DNA of 64,000 bases, taken from Pteria penguin (lineage: Eukaryota > Mollusca > Bivalvia > Pterioida > Pteriidae). The position numbers and the translations under genes were made by a program. Position 1 is the first letter of the stretch, and each line of letters starts with the position of its first letter. The stretch lies in contig CM068587.1 in assembly GCA_035048485.1 (NCBI GenBank), positions 30,613,001 through 30,677,000 on the forward strand, read 5' to 3'. The notes under the pieces were generated by a model. That model was given only the letters and a program-made list of their open reading frames with translations, was not told the DNA's origin and searched no databases. Shown here piece by piece: positions 54,160-64,000 of the stretch.

Positions 54160-56221
54160 CCTGTGAGTTTTCGCTCAATAAAAACTATCTATAAGCAAAC
54201 CATATTATCGAATCAGTTTCATCAATATATGAAATTCATTTCTTTAAAGATAACGTGATACCTCGGAGATTGAATTCAGGAAGCGATTTTTTAAAACTCA
54301 ATAGATATGATCTACTTAGCTGTATTCCAAACTGATACCCATGTAAAATTTATAAGTAATCATACAATTTTATGGTTTCATTATCTGTCTAAACATTTAT
54401 ATGTATTGTTTTACCATTTGGAACAGGGAGAGATTTTGTCAATTTTACTTATTAAATTCATGAAACATTATACATCAAAGCAAGTCTACCTTTGTATAAT
54501 GACTATTAATGTTTGTTTCTTTCTTATTTCGTTCTTTCTTCCTTTCCTTTCTTTCTTTACATCAGAGCCACTGAAATAGTTTGATAAATCTTCCCTGAAA
54601 ATCAGAATTCTCTGTTTAGGCTATTCATAATACCGTGATCATAAGTTTTTTCTTTCTTTTTTCCATTTGTGTTCTATGTGTATGGTAAAAATGTGATAAT
54701 TTTGCATACAACTTTTAATATTTCTGATCCATTACTCTCGGAACTATCTCGAACAAAAACAAACTGCTTTCCTGCTGACATATCTGGCAATTCTGTTATA
54801 TTGAATACTGCATGGTTTTGATCATCAACTTTCTAATAATCAGAATGCAGAGAGACAATAAAAACATGTAAAAGATACAGATGTCTGTTGTAGACCTAAA
54901 GCTCAGCAATGTCTCTGATGGGCGATTACCACAGTATGCCCCCATAGAATCATGTTACTGTTCAATATATATCAATCAATGGCTCTCATTAATGATCTAC
55001 ATGGAACTCAATACATCAGTCAATACAAGCTGTACACGTCATTTCCCAGCATATTCCCTGATTGATAACCTTTTACGCATACAGAGAGCATACTCATCCG
55101 TGCGTAATATTAGCCATGCTACGCACATTGTCCGTCCTTGTTTTGGGTTGTATTTTCCCATTCATCCACCATTAATATATCAGAGATGCAAAACATGGTA
55201 AGTATAAAAGCTCCTCATCAGCTTTCTGATAGACGGCTGCGTGCATGTGGGCTTTTATTTCTATGGTAACTGCAGAATGCATTCATATTATTTCCAAGGA
55301 ATTCCGTTCACATCTCTCCCAAGGAATTCTATTAGATCGAATTCAAAAACTTCTTTTTGTAAAAGATGAGCGAACAGCAAATACGATGACGAGAATCCAA
55401 AAGTATATGAATATCACAGCAAAACTATCATGACGATAATTTATCAAAACAAACTCTTCTCGTGTTTATATTCCCTCGTCACCGTAATTTTCTCTCCAGT
55501 TTGGTTTCGTGATCTACAATGTAACAGAATTTTCTCCCTGGTATAATAACGTTTTTTACTCTCTGGAGTCCACAATGTAATTAAGAAAGAAATACGGTAT
55601 AAGATTTGTCACATTTCCTTTTCAAACATTTTCATTCTTTCCTCATTTACTTTATACTGAAAAAAAATTACAAGTTTTGAATCTTTTTATTTCCAGTTTG
55701 TGGCTGCTTTGATACCAAAAGAATTTCATTGTAGGTGTTTAATGGGTTATTCAGTAACACATTTCTAATTGCAGACGTTGTTTCAGAAATCAATTTCATT
55801 AATTACCGTCTTGATTTCAATTGGTGTCACGAAGCGTTGCGACAATGAGAAGGCGGATGTATAGAAGTGGAATACTGTGTTGGTATAGATCCCAGAAACC
55901 TGATGAATTTTCGGATAATCTTTTTGATATTTTACAAAATCTGTACGTGAATCATTAAAGTATTTCTCACGATATTTGACGGTTTTTTTCTGAGACTGAA
56001 ATAATGGAAGTAAGCTATTGATGGCATGTGGAATACACCTCAACTGTAACAATCTGTTTTATATCTTAATAGGGTTACACATAATATGAATGAACAAAGA
56101 AGGCTTGCAAGTAACTAATATAACTTATTTAGCAATATACCTGACAATAAAATTAGACAGTTTCAACATCAGTTTAATACAATGCACACGTGTTCTATGT
56201 ATGCAAGTGAGCGTCTCCTGT

Positions 56222-56575
56222 TAGGTCAGTCGAATCCGCCAATCTGATTAAAGCCATATCTTTATTCCGTTTCTCTATTTGTCCCACTGCCGACAGAGAT
56301 CTGGCGAAACCCTGTAAGGGGTCATGTTCTGCTGAACTCTGATTTTTCAGCCAATCAGTGGATCGGCTAAAAATTCCTAGGAACGAAATTAACAACCCCA
56401 GCGTGCGTGACCCACAAGGTAGTTTTTGAACAGTGTTTGTTACATATTGCGTCACTATCACGTGTCTAGCCGAGTCATTGATTGGCTATGGGAAATAAAA
56501 GTTTCGGTGACTGACATCAGAGTTCACCAGAACATGACCCCTTACGGTCTTAATCAGATCGGTGAATCTGCCTGA
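56222..56575. mobile_element. Foldback MITE, ~350 bp
   Basis: The left terminus cgaatccgccaatctgatta and right terminus taatcagatcggtgaatctg are inverted. Inner blocks are also inverted: tgtaaggggtcatgttct (56310 on) against agaacatgaccccttacg (56532 on), and gccaatcagtggatcggct against agccgagtcattgattggc. The left arm shares catatctttattccg(t/c)ttct with the hairpin at 59754. Confidence 0.8.
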
Positions 56576-57559
56576 ATGATCCGGTATTGCACTGTTTAGA
56601 TTTCTGGAGTTGAGCTGTGGAATCTATCTGTAGTAAAATAAATATTAACAAGTTATGTCTTTAAGTCTTGTGCATCTAGTATCTAGTATGGGGCTTTCAG
56701 TTGTTATTCTCCTTTAATGCATACAAATTACGAAAATCCCAAACGAAATGCATATTTCCGGTTTTCGATTTCAAGCAAGTACACATAGGGTATTTGAAAA
56801 ACGTGCAGATACCTTACAGTCATTACTGGTATGCAATATTTGCATAGTAATACAGAAAATATACAGGTTTTTGTTGAAAGTGTTATGCATAAAGCATGGA
56901 TTTCCGTTGTTATTCTTTTCTATGCATACAAATTACAAAAATCTCAACAAAATACACATTTACCGTTATCGATAGCAGGTAAGTAGGCTATAGTAAAATA
57001 TGCAGATATTTTACAGCCATAACAAACATTTCTGATCGGGTTTATGTATTAGGAACATGTACGTTGCGTATTATTGATTTTGAACAAATTATTGCAATCG
57101 GCCTCGGCCGATTGTATATTACCATAGGTCATTCGCTTTGAGAGCGCATGTGCAAACTCCATTAGCGTGGCATGTTGGGTAATAATCTAGTACTAAGAAA
57201 CAGTATTAGCACATAATTCTGCTGTAAATATTGAGATTTCTAGAAATAAATCTTATAAAATGTTCACAATTTAAAAAAAAAATTTTCTCACTACAAAAAC
57301 CAAATTATTTCCGAATATTGACGAGAACATCCGAGAGACTTTCCTAATAAGGAAAAAAATGAGGCGTGGCTTCAGAAATTTTAAATGGAAAATTCACAAC
57401 TGCGCATAAAAAGATGGTTTTAAAAACAAGTACATGTAATTCCTATTTACATAAAGCCATTTGGCTTTTTGACCAACAACTTTAAGATTTAAAGCAATTC
57501 CGATTGCAACCTAAGCTTTTTTTAAAAGCTACGCTTGTTGTTGAATTAATTCACTTTTT

Positions 57560-58895
57560 AGCTCACCTGAGCGTAGCTCAAGTCAGCTATTGTCATAGTG
57601 CAGCGTCCGTCGTCCGTCGTTAACTTTTCTACATTTTCGACTTCTTCTCCAGAACCGCTGCACAGAATTTCACCAAACTCCATAGGAAGTAAGTACTCAA
57701 GGTCCTCTACAAAGTTTGTGTTTTTTATGCCGATCCGTGATCCAAGATGGCCGCCATTGGCTCTGATTGGTTGACACATTTTCGACTTCTTCTCCAGAAC
57801 TGCTGCACAGAATTTCACCAAACTTCATAGGAAGTAAGTACTCAAGGTCCTCTACAAAGTTTGTGTTTTTTATGCCGATCCTTGATCCAAGATGGCCGCC
57901 ATGGGCTCTGATTGGTTGACACATTTTAGACTTCTCCTCCAGAACTGCTGCACAGAATTTCACCAAACTTCATAGGAAGTAAGTACTCAAGGTCCTCTAC
58001 CAAGTTTTTGGGGTTTTTTTTGCCGATCCGTATTCCAAGATGGCCACCATTGGCTCTGATTGGTTGACACATTTTCGACTTCTTCTCCAGAACTGCTGCA
58101 CAGAATTTCACCAAACGTCATAGAAAGTAAGTTCTCAAGATCCTCTATCAAGTTTGTTTTTTATGCCGATCCGTGATCCAAGATGGCCGCCATTGGCTCT
58201 GATTGGTTGAAACATTTTCAACTTCTTCTCCAGATCGGCTGCACAGAATTTCATCAAACCTCATGGGAAGTAAGTACTCAAGCTCCTCTACCAAGTTTGT
58301 GTTTTTTATGCCGATCCGTGATCCAAGATAACCGCCATTGACTCTGATTGGTTGACACATTTTCGACTTCTTCTCCAGAACAGCTGCATAGAATTTCATC
58401 AAACTTCATGGAAAGTAAGTACTCAACATCCTCTACCACATTTTTGTTTTTTATGCCGATCCGTGATCCAAGATGGCCGCCATTGGCTCTGATTGGTTGA
58501 CACATTTTCATCTTCCTCTCCAGAACCACTGCACAGAAATTCTTCAAACTGCATAGAAAGTAAGTACTCAAGGTCTTCTACCAAGTTTGGTGTTTTTTAT
58601 ACCGATCCGTGATCCAAGATGGCCACCATTGACTCTGATTGGTTGACACATTTTCAACTTCTTCTCCAGAACCACTGCACAAAATTTCACCAAACTGCAT
58701 AGAAAGTAAGTACTCAAGGTCCTCTACCAAGTATAGGTTTTTCATGCCGATCCGTAATCCAAGATGGCCGCCATTGGGTCTGTTTGATTGACACATTTTC
58801 ATCTTCCTCTCCAGAACCCCTGCACAGAATTTCTTGCTTGCTTGTAAATATGCACTTTGTGTTCAGGTGTGCGATATAGGCCCACTTGGGCCTCT
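57560..58895. repeat. Dispersed element with eight ~145-bp tandem units
   Basis: Begins agctcacctgagcgtagctc, gtccgtcgtccgtcgttaac and ends cccacttgggcctcttg. Between these, tgccgatccgtgatccaaga with tggccgccattgg recurs near 57728, 57868, 58019, 58162, 58306, 58456, 58599 and 58744. Each unit carries ctgattggttgacac and tccagaac(t/c)gctgcacaga. The - strand ORFs of 60-97 codons (VKFCAAVLEKKSKMCQPI and similar) follow from the repeat and carry no family I recognise. Confidence 0.9.
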
Positions 58896-59072
58896 TGCTT
58901 CCTATTTATTGAAGGATGTTGACCCAAAACGTTTTAATTATCTATTGAAATATTGATGTACTGAAACAACCTATATGGACTGACACCTACACTGCTTTGA
59001 AACATTTACATTCATGTTGTCACGACTTTATAAACAGAAATTTTCATGGGGCATGTATTAAGGTAATTTTAA

Positions 59073-59668
59073 AGGGGCATAGTCCGAGACTGGAAAATTT
59101 TAGCATGAAAATGATAAATTACGACAATATCTTATTTTTCCTGTATTACATAGATTATAAACTTTGTGTTAATTGCAAAATTTATAACTAAAATCCCTCA
59201 GTGTTTTCGTAGAATAAATGTAATTGAGTCGAATTAAATTCGGCTGGTATCAATTCCCCAAATAAGGCGATGCTCCGCCCATAATCATGCGCGTGCGCGG
59301 ATATTCACTAAAGAAAATAACAAAAATGGTTCACATGGAGGAATACGAGCACGAGAAAAGCAAAAGTGTGGTAGAAAATAACTATACACAGTCTCAAAGG
59401 CCAAAAAAAGAAAAGTGGAACAAATGTTAAAATCGGGTAAAGTTCGAGTTTCATTGTCACGTGGTTTCCTCTGACTGATCTCATCAATATTCAAGAAGTT
59501 GGCCTAGTTATGTTGCAAATTTAAAACGGGCATATCTCGTTAACGACATCGAATTTTGTAACGATACTTTTTACACATCTTAGGTAATATACTAACAATC
59601 AATTGCCGTTTAAGAAATCCGTTTACATTTTTTAATACTTTTCCCGACTTCAATCGGACCATGCTCCT
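59073..59668. mobile_element. TTAA-flanked MITE (piggyBac-like), 596 bp
   Basis: Termini aggggcatagtccga and (reverse complement of the right end) aggagcatggtccga are inverted repeats. Both ends abut TTAA (59069-59072 and 59669-59672). TTAA target sites are diagnostic for the piggyBac group. No transposase ORF. Confidence 0.8.
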
Positions 59669-59753
59669 TTAAAGAAACATCTTATTTACGGGAATTCACA
59701 CTGTTTAAGCTTTTTTTTTTATAACTGTTTACAAAAATTGATATTAAATTTGA

Positions 59754-59849
59754 CCAATCTGATTAAAGCCATATCTTTATTCCGCTTCTCTATTTGTCCT
59801 AATGGAACAAATAGAGAAGTGGAATAAAGATATAGTTTTAATCAGATTG
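59754..59849. mobile_element. Near-perfect 45-bp-arm hairpin element
   Basis: The arms 59754-59798 (caatctgattaaagccatat and onward) and 59805-59849 are reverse complements with a few mismatches around a 6-nt loop. The arm sequence is the same as the left end of the MITE at 56222. Confidence 0.88.
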
Positions 59850-62105
59850 AAATTTGACCTATGTCGTGTTTTCTATTTTTAGCCTCACCTGATTCAAAGT
59901 TTTAAGCGAGATTTTGTGATTGCCGATGTAAAATGAATCAAAATATTTTACTAACATTGGTTGTTTGCTTATTGCAAGAAAACATTTGATTATTACAATA
60001 TTTACAACTGAATTTTATTGGATACATCATCATATTTATAGTATTATATCGGGCTTCCTGAGTGATTTGTGACCTAAAACCCATCAAACCTGAAACAAAA
60101 CATTTTGGGCAGCCAGATAGTAGATTTATAGAACTGAGCTTACACCAACTTAAAAATTCCGTCACTTATAGCTGACCAAATTTTAAAATGATTCACAAGC
60201 GTCAACTTGTGTCTACACTTAACGCGTTCAAGTTAACATAGAGACTTGGGTCATAAAACTGAATAATACAAAATAGGGGAAAAACCCCAATAATTTACTT
60301 ACATGTTTTTGATTATAAAAATATATAGATATAAAATGTAAGAATCTTTACTTAATATGACGTTTTCAATTGTTACTTAAAACCAGTCATTGCAAGAGGA
60401 ATCCCCCACTATAAAATACATGTATAGTTACATATGCGCATATTTCTTTAAAAAAATTCCACGAATATACACGAATTCTTACATGAATTTTGACGATTTG
60501 TATCTCAAATTTCCATAATCACACAATTTTTACAAAAGCCTCTTAATGAAAGATTTTCTTTACTATATTTCTACGTAGATTTGAAGTTAGATACTGTAAG
60601 TTAAACGCTCCCGTTGAAGGGCCTGACCCCGCCTGTGAAATCAGATTTCGAAGCATTTTTGACGGTTATTTTTGCTCTGCTTTAGTTGTAATTTACATGT
60701 CGTTTATTTTGATTACTATTATGAGTATACTATTATACATTGAAAATCGTGGATTCACTGTACATTAAAGAATAATAAAAATACAAATTTAATGCATTAA
60801 CCATAAAATATTTCATATGAAAGTAAGATGAATTATCCAACATATTGCCAAATAAAGAAATAACACTTCTCTAAAATCACTAAAAGAATATTGATAAAAT
60901 TTGGTAGGGACAAAGTACTCATGATCTCTAACAAGTATTATTTTACAGTTAGGCACACCAAGAGTGAATCAAGGACAGAGCACAGTATACACAGGAAGAT
61001 ACACGACTGTGAGAAAGTTCCAACAGAAAAACCGTAAGCAAAGGTGTGTTGTTTTGGTACGATCTTGACATGAGAATTTTTAGTTCAAGTTCATTTTATT
61101 TCCAGAAGCCATACAAGACTTATAGGATAATGTAACAACAGATGTACAAATATAGATATATACAATATATAACAATGTACACGTATACCATGTACTAGTA
61201 TACAGTGAATATGGAGACAAACAAAAGCTGTATAATCATGTGGAGAGTGACCACTGCTTAAAAATGCAGTATGGTTATTAAGCTATCTTTATATTAGAAC
61301 TTTATTGCGAAACATTTAAGAGAAAAAAATGAATTATTGCATACGACTGAAGCACACATATGCTGTATAAAGTAAGCAACAATTAGGATGTATACATTAT
61401 CATAATACCATGTTATACAATCACAAATGCGCGCCAGAATTAAGATAATTAAATCGACAATAAGGAAGTAAATAAACAATATTGTTCGTGAAAATTTCTT
61501 ATCAAAAAATAGGACACAAGTAAATCATTACAAATGATACGACCATTATATATTTCAAGTGGCTTTACTAGCAAGTGGATATTCCTGACTCGTGTTCAAG
61601 TGAAAGATAAAAGCCCACTTTGGCCTCTAGAATTTATTCTGTGAATAAAGACAATGTTGGAATTATCTTTTGATACAACATACCTTGTTAAATGTAATGT
61701 GACACTTCTTCATAAAATTCAATAAATCTTCCCAAATTAAATTTTTAAAACTAAAGCTAATTTTTTCAGAGGTATCGTTTCAATATTTACGATTTAAGAA
61801 CTTTTAATATGAAATCGAATAGAAGCTAAAGTAAATTTTCATATAGGATTGAAAAATCGTTAAAAATCTGATTAATATATTACCAAACAAAAATAATACA
61901 TTAGCATACATACTCAAAGAAGTATTTCATTTGTATATATACCAATTAACTTACAGTTGATTAATGCATACTGCATGTTGAGTACACTTAAAAGTATGAA
62001 AAACAAAGACTTTGAAGTCCTTGCCGCTACGCAAAAAGAAATTATTTCCTGGAGTCAATATACATGTTTCTGTAAAAGGTGTTATACAAATACTTGGTAA
62101 ACCGA
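59850..62105. other. No gene recognised
   Basis: AT-rich sequence without tandem arrays or clear termini; short ORFs are unsupported. Confidence 0.6.
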
Positions 62106-62402
62106 GGGCAAGTTAGTCCAGTGGTATCGTACTGAACTTCTTTCTTAATGACCCAGGTTCAAATCCGCCTGTCCGTTCAGATTTTTCTGAAATCTTTATC
62201 ATTTTCTGCTTCCTTATTTGTTCTTCAGATGAGGCGGTATAAACCGAGGCCCAGTATCACGATATAAACCGAGGCCCCGTGCCACGGTATACGTTGAGAC
62301 GTAAAAGATTTCTCAGTGCCTTGGACGGGTCCTTTGCGTAAGTAAAATACTAGGTCATTTACAGGACAAGTACCGTTACCATATGATAACAATGTCTTGC
62401 TA
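62106..62402 (+). mobile_element. Diverged tRNA-derived SINE, copy 2
   Basis: Head gttagtccagtggtatcgta with B-box ggttcaaatcc. The body is recognisable as agatgaggcggtataaacc, gaggccccgtgccacggtat, gtaaaagatttctcagtgcc and accgttaccatat. The aaaccgaggccc(a/c)gt piece is locally duplicated. Confidence 0.65.
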
Positions 62403-62670
62403 CTTTTCACTGTTCCTTGCTTCTAACTGTCTATACAAAATCGACCTGTATAAAGAGGTCACCTGCTATATGTGGCCACTTTCTACTTTCCCTTTGGTGG
62501 TCGCTTAAAACAAGTTTGACTGTATAGCTTACGACAGACTGATTAATTTCGTCAATGTATGAATGTAAAGCTTAAGATAGACTGAATAATTCCGTCTCTG
62601 TTTGACTGTAAAGCTTACCATAGACGAAATAAATCCGTCTCTGCTCCCGTTTGTGTTATGTCGCTGAAAA

Positions 62671-62940
62671 GCCGGCGTGATCTAGTGGTATCGATCTGGA
62701 CTCCTGATATGGAGGCCGGGGTTCGAGTCCCAATCTGGTCATGCCGGTGTTCTGTCTTTCGGATGAGACAGTGAAAACCCCGTGTCATGGTATGCATGGC
62801 ACGTTAAAGATCTCTCACTGCTTCGGGTGGGTCCGTTGCAAAAGTCAAAATTTGTATGCCCCGCATCAGGCAGATGCCGTCACCATATACGTGAAATATT
62901 CGTGGTGTGACGTTAAACAAAAATCAATCAATCAATCAAT
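62671..62940 (+). mobile_element. tRNA-derived SINE, copy 3 (best preserved)
   Basis: Head gccggcgtgatctagtggta (A-box) and ggggttcgagtccc (perfect B-box). Body gttctgtctttcggatgaga, ccccgtgtcatggtatgcat, gttaaagatctctcactgct and catcaggcagatgccgtcac. Tail of caatcaatcaatcaat. All parts are in the expected order. Confidence 0.9.
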
Positions 62941-63040
62941 ATGTCGCTGAAATAGGGACGAAATCAGTTTAGGCTCATTCCGTGTCGATCGCAGTCAGGT
63001 TGAAAGCGGGGTATTTACAGTCGATTTTCATGCAAGTTTT

Positions 63041-63377
63041 ACAATAATTTAACTTACGCAACTAAACTACATATCTACATACTTCAAGTCATGTCAACAC
63101 CAAAATGTTACTTTCACCCTTTTCCCTGCTACAAATATCAAGTCGTTGTCCAAATCGAAAGTGATACATTCAAGCTAGACAACCAAACAGATTGCAGGAA
63201 ACCAAAAATACTACAAATCTGATTGGTTGTTGATCGAAATGTATCACTTTCGATTTGGACAACGACTTGATATTTGTAGCAGGGAAAAAGGATGTAAATA
63301 ACATTTTTTGGTGTTAACATAACTTGAAGTAGGTAGATATGTATGAAATACAGTTGCGTAAGTGGAATTATTGTTGG
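63041..63377. mobile_element. Full-length foldback element, ~337 bp
   Basis: The left half (cacccttttccctgctacaa, atatcaagtcgttgtccaaa) is the reverse complement of the right half almost to the centre. Extended arms pair ttaacttacgcaact with agttgcgtaagtggaa. No ORF of its own. Confidence 0.88.
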
Positions 63378-63523
63378 GAGGAGGCGTTTTGTTTGTTTTA
63401 GGTGTTTTTTATTTTTACTTTATCTTTTTTTATTTGTTGTTGGTCATTTTCTGTTGTGTAAGAATGTTTTGTTTTTTGTTTACTACCTATAGATGGTTTT
63501 GGAATACATAAAATTTAATAGGA

Positions 63524-63755
63524 GTTGCTTCCCTTTTTCGCCATATTGGAGGTAAACGACTGAATTTTTGTGCATTAATCAACCAAACTGTGTAAGGAAT
63601 TTCTCCAAATTTAGGATGCTTCTTGAATTTTTGCAATTGTTATGAAAATAATAAAACTATAGAACAATGTCTCACAATAATTCAATGTAATTGGTATGAA
63701 TATGAAGCAAAAACTCCAGCTTCACTTCCAAAATGGCGGAAAAGGGAAATAATTC
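63524..63755. mobile_element. MITE with ~30-bp inverted termini
   Basis: The left terminus gttgcttccctttttcgcca then tattggag is inverted against the right terminus cttccaaaatggcggaaaag then ggaaat. About 230 bp. A + strand ORF at 63623-63937 starts inside it and is not supported as a gene. Confidence 0.65.
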
Positions 63756-64000
63756 AATTAAATTTCTTGCATTCGAAACTATATACATGGTGGCCAAATG
63801 AACAAGATATCGGAATTCCAGGGAATTCCATGGATTCAAACTCATACATGACAGCGTTAAACACAACGGCGAAGTGCAGCCTTTTGCACAAAACAGTTGT
63901 AGAGCATTCCTTTGCCGTAAATCGTAAGAAGCTATGAAATTGATGGTTATTTCTCTAATTTGATTTCCTTAAGTTTTATGAATTGTCTTGTTTGTTTATA
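63756..64000. other. Window end, nothing recognised
   Basis: Open in one + frame to 63937 but with no recognised similarity or splice signal. Confidence 0.5.

Noticed and set aside
57558..58802. Series of - strand ORFs (VKFCAAVLEKKSKMCQPI repeats)
   Set aside because: They follow the ~145-bp repeat, shift frame between units and show no splice or start consistency.
62675..62750. tRNA gene (Asp-like) on the + strand
   Set aside because: A good B-box but imperfect acceptor stem, and followed directly by the SINE body and tail.
63623..63937. + strand 104-codon ORF
   Set aside because: Starts inside a MITE (63524-63755), no recognised similarity and no splice support.

Overview
This is a stretch of an AT-rich, intron-rich animal nuclear genome. 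It is most likely from a bivalve mollusc. The basis is coding exons with consensus GT/AG splice sites, long introns, and abundant repeat types familiar from bivalve genomes: short elements with a GGGGGCATAT box, TGACCTTGACC-bearing repeats, 'aagatggccgcc' tandem arrays, tRNA-derived SINEs and many small inverted-repeat elements. There are no prokaryotic features. The species cannot be named from sequence alone.

Two genes were reconstructed exon by exon; they point toward each other. (1) The left end, + strand, 1158-10629, holds the last six exons of an ANKEF1 orthologue (ankyrin repeats, EF-hand pair, ankyrin repeats, acidic C-terminus). The exons add to 1857 nt with every splice phase matching. 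The N-terminal part lies before the window. (2) The - strand, 46269 to 17482, holds a MOK (RCK/MAK-family) protein kinase. It has thirteen coding positions and about 465 residues, with P-loop, catalytic Lys, HRD, DFG, TEY and APE motifs, plus a divergent C-terminal tail. All internal phases agree. The first coding exon (19 nt) is tentative. Both families are associated with cilia or flagella in animals.

The standout observation is inside MOK. The exon encoding the helix just before the HRD catalytic loop exists as two tandem, diverged, equal-length (79 nt) copies at 30972-31050 and 30036-30114, with identical splice phases. Using both, or neither, creates an early stop. This is a sequence-level signature of mutually exclusive alternative splicing that would yield two kinase isoforms.

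The rest is accessory DNA. ANKEF1 introns carry a 49-51-bp minisatellite with a ~357-bp higher-order period (1245-2082), a GGGGGCATAT-type element (3085-3345), a 23-bp minisatellite of about 70 copies (5695-7413) and a SINE (9855-10128). The gap between the genes holds a degraded small ORF and repeats, including ten AGGTCA half-sites in ~310 bp. MOK introns hold at least six tandem arrays, a hAT-like MITE with a perfect 8-bp target duplication inside one of them, and a foldback MITE between the two alternative exons. The right part (46.3-64 kb) has one candidate exon of an unidentified - strand gene (51350-51621). It also holds AT, AAT, GATA and 35-bp arrays, an eight-copy ~145-bp array, a TTAA-flanked 596-bp MITE, several foldback elements and three more copies of the SINE family with different tRNA-like heads.
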